The translations under genes were made by a program, and so were the position numbers. Below the pieces are notes generated by a model. The model was not told where the DNA came from and ran no database searches. It worked only from the letters and a program-made list of their open reading frames with translations. Shown here one piece after another: positions 23,801 through 38,800 of a stretch of DNA of 64,000 bases (its first letter is position 1; each line of letters starts with the position of its first letter). Where the stretch lies: assembly GCA_914767715.1 (NCBI GenBank), contig OU612071.1, positions 17,232,948-17,296,947 of the forward strand, in the 5' to 3' direction. The stretch is from Membranipora membranacea (taxonomy: Eukaryota; Bryozoa; Gymnolaemata; Cheilostomatida; Membraniporidae).

Positions 23801-26800
23801 TACAGCTGCCAGTTCTTGAAAAGCTGGATATCAGCAGGAGTTGGTTGACTAACGATGGTAATCTTGCTGAGAATCTAAATGCTCTACTGCAGTTAAAGGA
23901 GTTAAACATATCTTTGTGTGGACTTTCTATGCTTCCTGAAGGGTATGTCAATGTGTGTCACTTTTTGAGAGATATTAAATCAAATTAGCTCATTTGATTT
24001 GATCTTTGACTCTTCCAGGACAAGAAATAACATCCGTAACACCCTCTTTTAGGTGTATCAGTCATCTTGTGAGTAGATTACAATAAAAAATTATAATTGA
24101 CATTAATATCAATGAGACTGATTTTATCCTTCCAGTTTACTGCTGCCCTCTCTTGAAACGCTGAATGCCAGTGGGAATGCGTTAGGCGATGATAAAAAAC
24201 TTGCACAGAAGCTGAGTTGTCTGAAGCTGCTGAAGGATTTGAACATTTCACGGTGTGGACTCTCTGAGTTTCCTGAAGGGTAGGTGCATTCTTATAAGCT
24301 TTCACAGACTGAGATAAAACTTGTAAACACCAAAGATTAATAAAATAAATTGGATAATTCATCTGTGGGTCAGGCAACAAAATGTAGATAATATGTGACA
24401 CCATCAATGTACGTTGATGGTGTCATAGAATATCTGGTTGGTATCAGACACTCATCAAAGTTAGACGTCTCTCAAAGATACCTAGCACCCTCACCCAAAA
24501 GGACTAATTCAAACACAGACTTTTCAAGCACCACAACAGTTGACAGTTCCATGTTTTCGGTTGAATGACTGTCCCCCATGTTTGAAAATCCAGCTCTTTG
24601 GTAGAGGAGCTATCTCTTTAGGCACTTGCATCGCCATTTCAAGAGAGTCTAGTCTCATGTGACAGTGCAGCTACATCGGTATTGTATTTCTCCTGCTCCT
24701 TAGTCACCATTGCAGTCTGGCGTTCTGGTCTTGCTGATCTGGTTCGAAACATGCGTTGTTTTAGACAAGATTGTTCTCACTCTACCAAGTTGTCTTCCCA
24801 CTGCTTGTTGAGGCCAGCGGGTCCTCAGCATAAGGAACAATCTAAGCCCCAAGCTACCAATGTGCCTAACCAAGTGAGCAGGACTAAGGTGATCCTGGGC
24901 ATAAGAAAATATGTCATATCTTACTTGAAAATTGCTGTGGAACCATCAAAACAAATCCTAGCACTTAGGGTAATCTGCTTACTACTTGTGTACTAAGGCT
25001 GCTTTGAGAGCATATCTAAATCTAGATTACCTGGCATAGGGATCGTACTGCACCCTTCAAACAGAAAAAAGTTGAAAATGTTTTCCCGTCTTGTGCAAAT
25101 AAAAATTATGAGGGGAACACAAGGTTTACATTGTCCTCAGTATTTTTTCACATTTGTAATCCTAGCTATATCACATAGAAAAGACCGATTCTTGCTCTAC
25201 AGCAGTGAATGGAAACTCCCCAATATCTTATTAACATAAAGAATTTCTGAGCAGGTAGTGTGGCTAATGGATATGATCCCTAAATGAAAGTGGGTCAATT
25301 CTGAACAGGTTGGGCATACATTATCTACCAGGCTCAGAATGAACTATGCTGAAAACTAGAGAGCATTTTCCTTCCAAGCACAAATTCAGATTAACAAATA
25401 ATATAAGAAGCAGTAAGTAGTGTTCGCAGCCCTGACATTAGCAGAAACCTAGATGCAGGTAAACAAACAGAGGCTCTCATCTTCGACCTCTTCAGAGCAC
25501 ATGACAAAGTAAACCATCAAAAGGTTCCAACCAATCTTAAAGGAGTGTGCTATTCAAGGCAGACAGTCACCCTACTCCGCATAATTTCAACAATTTAACA
25601 ATATAATATAGACAAATAAAATTAAGAAAAATGCATCGGATTAGAAGAGGACTCCTACTCGAAAGGGAAAAACACAGCACTAATACCACCAAACAGTTCA
25701 ACAGAACTCTTAAATTCATCAGGAGAAATGTAACCAACACAACTGACGGGATGAATTCCTTTGCCTACAGCTCGGCAAACACTTACTCAAGTGCACCTGC
25801 AATTTGTTGAACTTACCAGCACAAACCTCCCTAAAACGAATCTGCGACAACTTAACCCGAGCCAAACTTGGCCCCGAGCCAAACTTGGTCCGAGCCAAAC
25901 TTGGCCTTATGTAGTAAAACTTGGTCCCAAATACCAAAAGTTGGCGCCGATTAGAAAAACTTGGCCCAATGCAATGAAACTTGGCCCCGATTAGTAAAAC
26001 TTGGCTCCATGCCGTTAAACTTGGCCTCAATTAGTATAACTTGGCCCCAAATACTAAAACTTGGCTCCAAATATATAACTTGGCCCCATGCAATGAAATT
26101 TGGCCCTAAACATGAAATTTGGCCCCATGTGTTGTGCTTTCAATCAAAGAAGAACAAACATAAATTCGGTATTTATTTTGCAGTAACAATGTTTTATTAC
26201 GATTTCACATTGAGACGACAAAATGATATGGTATAATAAATGAATATAATAAGCACAATTGTAATCTGTATTATCAAACTCTGCGTACAGGATCTCAGGA
26301 CTTTTTTGTTCCTTTTTTCACTGTGAAAAGAGAAGGAAAGACTTACCATGACCAGGATTCAACCAATGCAAATTATCTTCACATGTTATATGCACAGTGA
26401 TTCTGTTTCACATGAGATCAAGTGGACGTGATAGTAGCCTCACCTATTTATATCTATGAGGGATGACTCTCGGTAATGAGGAATGGGCTTATCTTTTATA
26501 TATTCGATATCATTTTTTTTCCACCTCTCATGTCACACGGGGACGGGGATTTTGATCTATAAATTTGCTATAATATGAGAGTGCATTATCATCCACTACT
26601 GAGGTGGTTATAGTGATTGGTGATCAAAATCTGTTATCTGCTCTACTAGATACTTAATATTTTCCACTCCTGAGGTGGGATAGAGAATGCTCTATGCTGA
26701 CAGGCTATGAGCCAAATTGCTATGAATGACACATTGCATCAGTTATGGGGAACGCTTAAAGCTGAGTAGCTATCAGCTAATCAGCTACATGTGATACCTT

Positions 26801-29800
26801 AGTATCTTTAAATCCCATAGGGTGATATCGAGATTGATGGACATAGATTGTCTGTAAGCTAAACTGCCTTATGTGATACCGCGGTTTCTTCTACTCTCAT
26901 AGGATAGCGATTGATGGGTGACAATCTGCTTTCAGCTTATCTACTATAGGTGATACATGGCATCAATGTAGAGATTGCTTATGCTGAACTGCTATCTCGT
27001 AGTCTGCTATATGTGGTACCTTCCACTCCCATGTAGTGGTATAGCAATTTGTCAGATGATGAACTGCTATTAACTAATCAACTATAATGTGACACCTAGA
27101 TACCGTAAAACGATTGCTCAACGCTTATCTACTGCTTACCTATGATGGTGATCTATAGCATAAGCATACTGTATATATCTATTTATTTCCCAAACTCCAT
27201 CCAAGTCTGATTGTGATTGACCAAATTGGTCAGCAGGCAGAATGGAACAAGCTCAGAAGGGATCGAGCGTTTTTAGTGATATAATACAAATCTCAGCTGA
27301 TATGTATAAACTTATGGTTGTATTCTCCGTAGAAGCATTAAGCAGAGGATAGTATGAGATAAAGGGAAACAACTGCTGGAAAACTAAATTGTCACCTCAA
27401 AAGTTTGTCATTATTACCAGCCAAGTAGTGTAATTAGGTGTTATGTGACAATAGGAGCTCTGCCCTCTTGTAATGAGAGAGGACAACTCATTCCATCTCA
27501 TAACACAATATACTGATGGTTGACCTCATGTACTCATGACACAAATTAGAACAAAAACTAAACAACAATATTAAACTTGGCCCACAATATATAACTATTT
27601 GACAAGCGATTAGTGTCTATATGTGACTCAGAATTTAGGCTATTGATATCAAGCAGAAGCAAATAGCCATATATGAGTTGACAGACAGAAAATAACTTCT
27701 GACTTGAGAACTACTGCTTACTAGCAACTAGCTTAACATCTGCATACAGGCTGAAATGAGATCCAGAATTTTTAGGAGTGTGATGAGAGTCATACTGATG
27801 GATCAATCAAATCTAGCAGAGCCTTAGCCTACTAGCAGGATGCGATCAGGACCTTTTAGCAAGTACTGATGTACTGATTAACAATCCTACTAAGCACAAA
27901 AAAAGCACTAAACTTTGAAACTTAGCGCTACACTAAAATGTTTGCTCCAAATATATTCAATCATTCACATCCGCACTTGCTATTAGGCCCTATTTGGCCC
28001 TATATACTTGAAATTGGTGCGGGGAAAAAATACCTGTTCTTAGTCCCAAACACTAAAACTCGACCTCATACCCTATTATTTGTTAAAAACACAAATCTTG
28101 GCAATGAGAACAGCTTTGCTGCTAGATTATCTAAACTCAGCATCGAATAATCTCGGTTTTCTTATGAAATCAATTGCTCATTATTGTAAGTTTTTGTAAG
28201 GCAGTGAACAGCTCAACATACAAAGGTGAGTATACAGAAAAAAGTCGGTTGTTCAACAAAAACGATGAGGCAGCATTTATTTAATTTTCACACAGTAAAT
28301 AAGATCATTTTTGTTAAAGAGTGAAACGGTTGCTGTTCGAAGAACAAACCGTTCTGCTGTTGAATATTGTCTCGTCACAAGTGGACTTTATACCGGGCTG
28401 AGTAGGAGTTTCTTGTACAAATGTTCAGCTGCCCAGTTTAAGACTGTTCTACAGTATGACCTGGCGATGCAGCTAGTTTGTCATGTCAACGAAACTGAAT
28501 TGTAAAAACCTTGCTCAAATGAGCTTTCATGTGGCATATATTAAGTATTACAGACAAACCACCAAACCAGATCACCAGGTCTGCTTACTGTATGTTTATT
28601 TCTGGAGTTATCTGTGTAATGCTTATGAGTGGCAATTCTGAAATCTAACAACAGCCACAGTATTTTTATCTGTGATAATTGCGTCATACAAATTTTTTTT
28701 AAACCTGTTAACTTGTCATGCCAAAAAGGGTTCCAGGTTGCTCATGTATGCATGCTTAGTAGTTAGCTGCCGTGGTCGATGTTGGTGTCTTTAGTCTACT
28801 AATAAATTGTCTCCAATCATCTCTGCTCTGCTCTAAGGGGGATGTCCTGATCTGTCAGGGTTCCTTTTTGAGGCATCGGAAATGCGTATTTCCAGTTCAG
28901 TGTCAAGCTTGTTGTTGTTGGTGACAGACGTACCAAGATACTTAAACCTGCTAACCATAGCAAGGTTTTCACCATCAATATGGATGTCATCGCCTGCGTC
29001 AGATAACCCCGGTGGAGGTTGGTACATCACCTCAGTCTTTTTTATGTTAATCTTTAACCCAAACTGTTTGGCTGACTGGGAAACGAGATATAATTTCCTG
29101 TGCATATGCATAGTCATGAGCAACAAATGCAGTATCATCTACAAACATAAGTTCACGTACTAATGCCCTTTTTGTGCTTCTTACAGATTTGAACTAACCA
29201 ATATTGAAAAGATCTGCACCATGTCTGGTTTGGATCCACACTCTTCGCTGAAAGTTTATGAAGGCATGAGTAAGCACCGCTAACAAATAGATGGAAAAAA
29301 GTGTGGGAGCAAGAACACAGCCCTGCTTCACTCCACTCTCAACCCTGAATGGTTTCGATAGTTCACCTTTCGCTGACTGATGCATTTATTCCTTGGTGTA
29401 GGGCCGACACATGATTGGTGAAATGGGCAGTTTCTTAAGAATAGCCAACAAGCCATCCCTGTTCACAGTGCCCAAAGCCTTGGTGAAATCCACAAAAACC
29501 ATATACAATGACATCCTATGCTCAACACAATTCTCTTAAATTTTCTTCAGGGAGAATATCATATCTACAGTGCCTTTGCCTGCGCGAATTCCACATTGTG
29601 CCTCTTGGAGTAAGACCTCTGCATAAGAGCTCAATCTGTTGAGTAACACACAGGCAAATACTTTACCAGGTATTGATAAAAGTGAGATGCCACGATATTT
29701 CCCATAGATATGCGATCACCTTTTTCACATAGTTATAGGTTGGTAAAGAGTAAAGAGTCAACAAATCTCATAAGGGTGCTGCACTTGTAGAGACCCTCCG

Positions 29801-32800
29801 AATTTGATAATTTCAGGGTGTCTTCGATCCGCACCGGGTGAATTTCTATTTCTGAGCATATACATAGCATTGTTCACTTCCTCCATGTCAGGAGCATCAT
29901 CCATCAAGGTTTGTATTGGGTGTTGCAGTAGGTTGTTGGTTGCTCTGTGGTTGACATCATTCCTTCCATTGGAAAGAGTGTTGAAATATTCTGTCTAACG
30001 AGAGAGAAGGTCTTTTTTCTCAGTCTGTTAGGTCTGATTGTCAGAGGAAAGTAGCTGATCAGATTAAGATCAGCGTGGTTTTTGACCTGATCATGATGTG
30101 GTCAGTGCTGCAGCTGGCACCTCTCATAGCTATAGTATCACCGATGTCCCACAAATCACGTTGGCGAGTGATAATGAAGTCGATCGGGTGCCAGTGTTTA
30201 GAACTCGAGTGCATCCATAAGTTTTTATGGCTCGCTTTGTGCATAAAACTCATGTTTGTTACCACCAGCTGATGTTCAGCACAGATAGACAGTAAAAGCT
30301 CACCATTGGAGTTGGACCTTCCAGTCCAGAATTTTCCAAACACAGTATTCCAGATCTCATCATTAAACCCGAAACCCCAACTCTGGCATTAAATTCACCT
30401 GGGAGCATGATTTTATCTTCTTTAGGTACTGTCTTCAAGGTGGAAGCCAGTTGCTGATAAAACTGTGTGATGGTCTCTGCGCTATTTGCCTTTGTAGATG
30501 CATACACTGCGATGATAGTAAAATATCTGTGCTTGTTTAAAGGGAGTTTAAAGGGCAACCAAGGTTTCGCAGCAATGCATTAATGGGTAGGAAATAATGT
30601 GCTTGGCAGCATCAGCTTTGTGCATTATGCGATGCAAAACTCAAAGTAGTTGCTGACTCTTAGCTGGGTAACACTTCAGTTTAGGGGACGTTCCAAGACT
30701 TTGCTGTAATAATTATAGAGCACAGGCTAAATAATAACAGGAACAGGAAACTGCTATGTGGTATTCTCTTTTAGCTGAGTTTGAGTGCCTGATGGAAGAA
30801 ATGTTTCACAAGAATTCTGGCTGAATAATCATCCGAATTATATTTTGTCTTTTTCCCCATGCAGAAGGTGCAATCTGCTATTAATCAATGGCCATCAATG
30901 AGAAGTTGTTTGAAACCTTGGTTGCCCTTTAAGGGTGATCATTTACAGGCTTGGGGTCTTCAGTCATGGCGATGACAGCATTGCTCACAACCAAGGCTAC
31001 TCTCGATTCACTCCTCATTCCTGAGATATTACCACTCCAGTATATTGGGTAGCCTGCCTCTTGCCTAATGCTACCAGTATCACCAAAACAAACCTCACTT
31101 AGTGCTCCAACATCAATTCCACATTTATTTAGCTTTTGTACAATAATGGCACTCCGCCTTTCTGGTCTATCTGCTTTATCACAATCAAGCATTGTTCTAA
31201 TGTTCCATGAAGCAAAGTTCAGATCACAAGTTGTTTTGACCTTTTTATCCTGGGTGACGCCCTGCTAGTAGGTATTTCTTTTATTGTGAGACTTCATGAT
31301 CCAAATTGGAATATAGCTTGCAAAGGATTTGTAAGGCTACTCTGAGTTTTGCGGGTTGTCAGAGCAGCCCCTCCACAAGCTGAGGAAACTCTGTACTGTC
31401 AAGGTGAGACTGAGACGAGTGCACATCCTCAGCTGTCGCAGTGACTGGCCAGATGTGCTGAAGGGTGTCACGCTCCTGGCTTATTTCCATTGTTTGTCTT
31501 CCCATAGATCCCCATATGATTAGCCTGATGTCCAGTTTCCAGTGGTGCCCGCGAGGAGGGATATATGCAGCCTTGGTATGCAGAGTCTGTATTTTACATC
31601 CTCAACACACCATTGGTGGCAGCTCCTGGTTTCTTTTGTCATCATTAGCTCCACCACAATCATGCTTACTCAGGAATTAAAGCTAAATGTGTTCTAATTA
31701 AGACTTCTATGGTCAATGGTGAAATTTAAATTTCTTGTGTCCCAAATAAATGATCATGGTAATATTTTGTAAACAACCTATGGAACGATGAAAGTGATTT
31801 TCAGCTTAAAGTTTGGTTATTCATAGATTGGCACATATTGATTGTAATGTTACATCATTTCACCTTACATTATTCATGGAAAGTTGGCTGAACTTCATAT
31901 CTTATAGTGCGTAGAGGCAAGTTTCAGTACATATGGCCATGTCTTACATTTGGGGCCAAGTTTCGCTAATTGGGGCCATGTTTCATTGCATGGGCCAAAG
32001 TTTTATAAATGGGGCAAAGTTTTACTAATTGGGGCCAAGTTTCAGTGCATGGGGCCTATTTTTATATTTTGTGCCAAGTTTCAGTATTTGGGGCCAAGTT
32101 TTCCTAATTTGGGCAAAGTTTCATTGCATGGGGACAAGTTTTATATTTTGGGCCAAGTTTTAGTTATTTGGGCCAAGTATTAGTTATTAGGGCCAAGTGT
32201 CAGTATGTGGGACCAAGTCTTATATTTGGGGCCAAGTTTTACTAATTGGGGCCAATTTTCAGTATGTAGGACCAAGTCTTATATTTGGGGCCAAGTTTTA
32301 TTAATTGGGGCCAAGTTTCATTTCATTGGGCCAAGTTTTAGTATTTGGGGCCAAGTTTTACTAATTGGGGCCAAGTTTTACTGCTTGGGGCCAAGTTTTA
32401 CTACTTGGGGCCAAGTTTTATTGCCTTCGGCCAAGTTTCATATTTTGGGCCAAGTTTACTAGTTTGGGCCAAGTTTTATTACATGGGGACAAGTTTTACT
32501 AATTGGGGCCGAGTTTTACTGCTTGTTGGGCCAAGTTTTACTACTTGGGGCCAAGTTTTATTGCATTCGACCAAGTTTCATATTTTGGGCCAAGTTTATT
32601 AGTTTGGGCCAAGTTTCATTACATGGGACTAAGTTTTAATCCATTGGGCCAAGTTTTATATATGGGGACATGTTTGGCTCGGGCCATGTTTGGCTCGGGC
32701 CAAGTTTGGCTCAGGCCATGTTTGGCTCGGGCCAAGTATGGCTCGGGCCAAGTTTGGCTCGGGCCAAGTTTGGCTCGGGTCAAGTTTGGCTTTGGCCAAG

Positions 32801-35800
32801 TTTGGCTTTGGCCAAGTTTGGCTTGGGCCAAGTTTGGCTCGGGCCAAGTTTGGCTCGGGCCAAGTTTGGCTCGGGTCAAGTTTGGCTCGGGCCAAGTTGT
32901 CACGAAATGTAGAAATGTAACCAACACAACTGACGGGATGAATTCCTCCGCCTACAGCTCGGCAAACACTTACTCAAGTACACCTGCAATTTGTTGAACT
33001 TACCAGCACAAACCTCCCTCGAACTCGCTACATATGACTGCAGGGAGACTGGCCAGCAGGATGAGAAAAGGCAACAGAGAGAAGCATGACATGGTTCATG
33101 CAGCACCTTGCGTTGAACAAGCTAAATGTTGGACAGAAAGACAGAAAACAGACCTGTGCCTAGTCTTCGCAAAGACATTAAACACCTACTTCACCATTCG
33201 GACACACAACAACATCTAATATTCTTCTTTGAATACTACTAAAGACTTGATTTCCCTCCCAATGTTAAGACAACTGCAGCTATTTGCCTCCCTGCCCTTC
33301 TCATCAGGTATCTGAATTAAGATACCAAGTACCAAAAGTAATTTACTATTATTTCACATCATCATTCTACATGCATATCGAAGGGCCAGTAACTTGGGCC
33401 GTTTGATAGTGTTAACAAGCTTGCTATGACTTAACCAAGAAAATATTGGTGAAGCACACCTTACAAATTCGACTTGTCCTGACCAAAGTATTTGTTTTAG
33501 GTTACAGTGTCTCCGTCATCTCGAGACCCTTAGATTGGTGCAGAACAATATTACAGAGATTCCCTCTTGGATAAACGACTTTCCTAAGCTCGAATACGTA
33601 CATCTTCAAGGAAACAGAACACTGAAAAGGCTAAATCGTTGTCTTAACAAGTCACCTCTCAAAACACTAGACTGTAGCGACTGCATAAACATCGTTGAGC
33701 CCCCATATGCGATATCCCAAGGTGGAATTACTGACATAAAGCAGTATTACTCAGATCTGGCATTAGGTGAAGAAAACTTAGTTGTTTCGACATTGGCCTT
33801 CATCGGACGGAGGATGGCTGGAAAATCCAGTGTGATCAAAAGTATTCGGAACAAGAAATTTTCGAAAACTGATAGGACAGCAGCTGCGACTGACGATCAA
33901 ACAACCAGCGTGTTTGATTTTGTTGAAATTTCAGTGGGATGTGAAGGTAATGATCCCCTTTCAGTGAAAGCTATTGATTTTGGAGGAGACGAGGTATACC
34001 AGTATTCATACCAGCTGACATTTAGAGATGACTGCACTCCTGTTGTGGTGGTCAATATCAAAGACTTTGAGAATGAAGCTAGGAAGTGGGGACGCCGTGA
34101 GGCAACTAGAAGAATCGTCTTCGACTGGATAGCACATCTGTATCTAAGTTGCACACATCTTGGGCGACCTATTTTGGTTCTTACACACCAGGATCAATAT
34201 CAGAAATCTGAATCGGAGAAGGTCAACTTCAAAAGATTACGGGAAACTCTCCTGCAAACCATCGAGGAACTTAAAGAGGAACTCCTCCTCCATAGTGGCA
34301 TCGCATCCGATATTGACATTTTGTGCGAGCCTGACACAAAGCTCTTTGCAAATGAAGACATTCATGAAATAGGATACCCAGAGTCACAATCGAGTTATAT
34401 GAGCATTTTCACACCTTTAGAGAGTACTCTGTACAAGAGGCTAGCATCGCATGTTTCCACGATTCCAAACACCTGGATGGATGAAATCAGGAAAATCCGT
34501 GAAAATAAGGAACCAATATTACGGTACAGCGAACTCCAATCCGGTCCGCACAAGTCTGCTAGGCTAGATGTAATTCTAACATACATGAAGCGCAGCGGGG
34601 ATATCTTATGGTACCATAAGGCTGTGACAGACAAGGATGGAAAAAAAAGAAAGATAGAGTCTGAAGGCTTTGAAGATGAAATATATCACAACATGCCAAA
34701 AGTCACAGAGGTCATCAATAAGTTGTTCAATCACAAAGCCAGTGAATGTAACTGGAACGGCGAATGGTCCAAAGGTATCATCACAGAACATGATCTCCAT
34801 CGTCTTTTATCACCAACTGGGACAAATGACAAGCCAGTCCCTGCATCCGTTGCAGTTTCCCTTCTGAAGAAATTCCAGCTCATATACGGACCGACCAAGG
34901 AAAATAAGATAGATACGTACGCAATTCCATGTTTCATGCCGCCTCGCAGTGCATCTATTGCAAAGAATGATATTAGTTTGCAATTATCTATGATCTTCAC
35001 TGGACTCTCTGTCCCAAGGTACACATACAACCAACTCACTGTGAGTTTTATGAATCAATTCAAGAAAGGGAGCAACCAATCAGAAGACCAGCTATACATT
35101 TATGGCAACGGTTCGTCTGCAAAACTCACAAACGGCAAAATGCAGATACATGTACATATGTGTCATCAAGTAGAAGATCAGAGGATTCTACTGAGAGTTG
35201 AAGCAGATGCTGAGGCTATTGAGACATGCTGGGGGATCTTGCTTGAAACGGTTGAGCAGCTGGACAAGGAAGTAAAGCAAGTATGGAAGGCAGCACAGAT
35301 CACATACGAAGTGCAATGTGCACACTGCACGCTTACAGATCAGCTACATCCACACATAGACACCGACCCTGTATATCTATGTAAGAAGATTGGAAAAGCT
35401 GTGCCCTGTCAACAACATCATCCGCATCAGGAGGGTATTCCAAACTGGCTTGTTCATCCATGTGAGTATATTATTGACAGGTTACATTATTATGTTTTAA
35501 CTCTTCAGTAAGACTTATGGTTGCCGAATTCAAGGTGTTGAAAAAGTGTTTTATATTTTATTCTTTCAACATGCATTAGGCCCCTTCCTTTTATTCTATA
35601 AACAATCATATAAAATCAATTGTCTCACACAGAAATACCAACCTATCCAAGCTAAAGTCAAAACTCAGGGCATCTATCTCATCTGAACAATATGCATATA
35701 AATAGACCACACCATGACACATGCTGTTGACAAGATAGCACTCATTTGACTGAAAACAACGATATGGCATAATTGTGCCAACTTTGCCAACAAAACACAG

Positions 35801-38800
35801 TTCAATTTTTCTAATACTTACACTGCTATGAATAAAGTTTGATTGCGGATCTCTTACTTTGGCACTTCTTCACCCATGTCTATCTCCAGCTGTAGCGATT
35901 CTGAGTGAGTCCTTTTCCAGCCTACAATATGACAGTATTGTTACAACTATGTTCTAACCTTTACCAGGCACAGTCATGAATACAGACGAACGGGACAATT
36001 ACATGTCCTATGTCAGAAAGTTCAAGCCAACTGAAGGAGATGAAATCATGGATGCTCTTAACACATATAAGAGTATCATTGAACTGGATCCGAGACCTCA
36101 ACAAGCTCTCCAGCCTGAGTACAAAGTTGAAAAAGTAAACAAAAACCGATGTGAATAAGTGAAAAATCAAAGAATATTTTGTGAACAATTTGAGAATATG
36201 CTCCTTTTGAGGTCATCATACACGCCCATGCCTTGATACTGGCACAAACAATCTGTTGTTGCTTTCTTTCTGAATTATAGGATTACAGGATGACAGAAAT
36301 AAGAGGACGGGTGCTCATCATCAACAACAGATGTGTTTCTGGAGAGTTGAAGGAGAGAGTAGGCTCTGAATATGATTATGACAATATAGAGAGAATGTTT
36401 CGAAAGTTCGGATTCATCATCAGTGGATTCAGCATTGGGAGAGACAGAGACTGGACCGCTCAGGTATTGAACATTGATATTCCTGTCATATCATTAGAAT
36501 GCTTTGTAGCTTCAAACAGATGCTCCACATGTGCGGCCTTTTGAGGAGGGTAGGGTGGTATGTAACGATATGGGACACTTTCATGAACTCATTGAAGCAA
36601 AATACCATTCATTGCACCTATTATTAAGTCTAAAAAGTTATCTTCATGAAAAATTAATCTAATGACTTTCACTCAAAATTTCGTTTTGATAATTCATTGT
36701 AGGATATTGTTGAAACAATTTACAAAGAGACACAGTTAGTAGATACAAAGACCAAAGCATCACTTCACAGATCATTCGGGATGTTTGCTCTTGTCATCAT
36801 GAGTCATGGAGGTAACGGCACAATAGCTGGTAGTGATGGAATTGTGATCAGGCTACGAGACATTTACAAACATCTTCTTTCCTCAAGAAGTTTCCCTTCT
36901 ATGGCTGGAAAACCAAAGCTTGTTATTTCACAGGCATGTAGTGGAGGTAAGAAAGTATAAATTATGCATTCAGTAACATTGTACAAATTCAGTCAATTTT
37001 CGTTTCAGAACATACTGCACACTTGGCAATGCAATCTTTATTGAGAATTAGTCATTTATAAGTTTTTGAGGATAAATCAATACATGGAACTCCTGATATG
37101 CTCTCCTACTCAAGCCTCCCATGAATGATAGTCATTCCCTGTTTCAAGCCGAGAGGGAGCAGCTAGATGGTAGTGCGAACAGTGTGCATTCTTCTGGATG
37201 TACATTGAAAAAGGATCAACCTGCTAATGACGATGTTCAATCTGTACACCCCTGCCCTCCGCACTCAGATTCTTCAACAGAGTCGGACACAGAACCTCCT
37301 ACTAAGGTTCCACGATTATCAAGTAGCAGTGAACAACCATCGGATGTCAACCTACCCCAGCAGAGTGACCCTACAAAATCATGTAATATTTTGAGGATCA
37401 TAAACAGAAATTCGAACCAGTAGAGTGATCTGAAAATAGTTTTTACATTAGGAAACAGGGCTGTCAAGTGACGTTTGTCCCACTAGTCTAAACTGCCGGT
37501 AGAAAATTACTTGACCATATTCATGACCTCAGATTTTAACAGCATCAGTTTCTCTATAGTGTCATTTAAAACTTCATTCATGATTTTGTTTGGGATAATC
37601 AAATTTATTGTTTCTTTTTTATTTTCAACACTCTGTTCTCATTCTAATTCCTTTACTTTTTACTAATTAATCTTCATTATTTTGTATAGCAACTGGAGAT
37701 TTTCAGCCAAATCAGGATCCCATTCATTCTAATGAGGAAGCAGCTACTGCTCATCTCACTTCTGATGATCTTCTTGTCATGAAACCAAGCTTTGACGGTC
37801 TGTTTCTAATATATATACATTTTTTCTACCTACAGTGATAGGCACCTACTTTGACATGTGAACTGTGAATGTGAAAAGAGCCTATACTAAATCTTGATAT
37901 GATACTGATCGATTTCCCTAGAGATTAACTTTGGTGACCTCATCAAAACTTCTTTAACTCTCATGAATTGCTTCTACCTAAAACTCACTCTTAAACTGGT
38001 AAAGAGTTCATTTGATGACCTTATTGCAGGTGAAGTGTGAGCAGTGTATGGATGTCAGCTTTAGCGCCATTCATTTATCACCTACCAAATGAATGTGTCA
38101 AATCAAAATTATGTATTTATCCGTCATTGCTATGTTTGTGTGTGCTATTAAGATGTTTTGTGAGACGTTTCAGACCCCCCCCCCCCCCCCCCCCCATAAG
38201 ACAGTACTACTGCTGTCACATTGCCATCAGTTCACATATACTCGAAGACATAGTTAACCAAGCTTTTACTTTGCATTGTCTTACACATTAAAAATGTGAT
38301 ATGCTCTAGCTACTGGTCATACAACTATTTCAACACAACCAGCTTGAATGTTGTTCTTTGCTTGCAGGAAATTGCTCATTAAGATACCCAAAGGTGGGTT
38401 CTCCGTTTATCAGGATTCTTGTCTCAGCCTTTAACAAACTAGCTGGTAGGAAGGACTTAGTGAGACTTGGTGAAATAGTGAGTACACTCTTGTTTCCTCT
38501 TTTCAACATTCTCTCCTTCTCTGTATGAGAAGAGCCAGGGGCGTATATTCTAAGAAATTTCACAAGCTGACTTTTTAGAGATGAGCATAATGATCGGGCG
38601 CAGCCCTATTCACATGCAGTAGGCGTGGCGGGGAGGGTGTGGGAGGGGTGCTTAAGCTCCCACCACGGAAATTTTTGCATATCGGTAGCTAAATAGTGCA
38701 AGCAGAGAGGTATTTCAATAGCTCACTGAGCTGTTAGGTACTTTCAGAAAACAACTCAATAGCAGTAGAAGATTACGGTAAATAAACAATACGATTATAT

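Larger units (their letters stand above)
24280..33500. other. 9.2-kb repeat-filled intron of the ROCO-caspase gene
   Basis: Joins repeat exon 5 to the Roc-COR exon in matching phase. It contains LINE remains in both orientations, two mutually inverted minisatellite arrays, a 108-bp direct repeat, a degenerate 80-bp tandem repeat and a nested MITE, each listed separately. Positions 24280-25420 and 27150-28780 show only spurious short frames. Extra repeat exons missed by eye cannot be excluded. Confidence 0.65.

Noticed and set aside
32503-32997. Long plus-strand frame with repeated GSGQVWLGPSLARAKF-type peptide
   Set aside because: A by-product of the 15- and 20-base tandem repeat; the minus strand is open too. 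No start context, and it ends in the 108-bp repeat.
37121-37423. Stand-alone 100-residue ORF starting with Met at 37121
   Set aside because: Better explained as exon 10 of the ROCO-caspase gene from 37149 to 37382, because that boundary keeps phase with the caspase exons on both sides.
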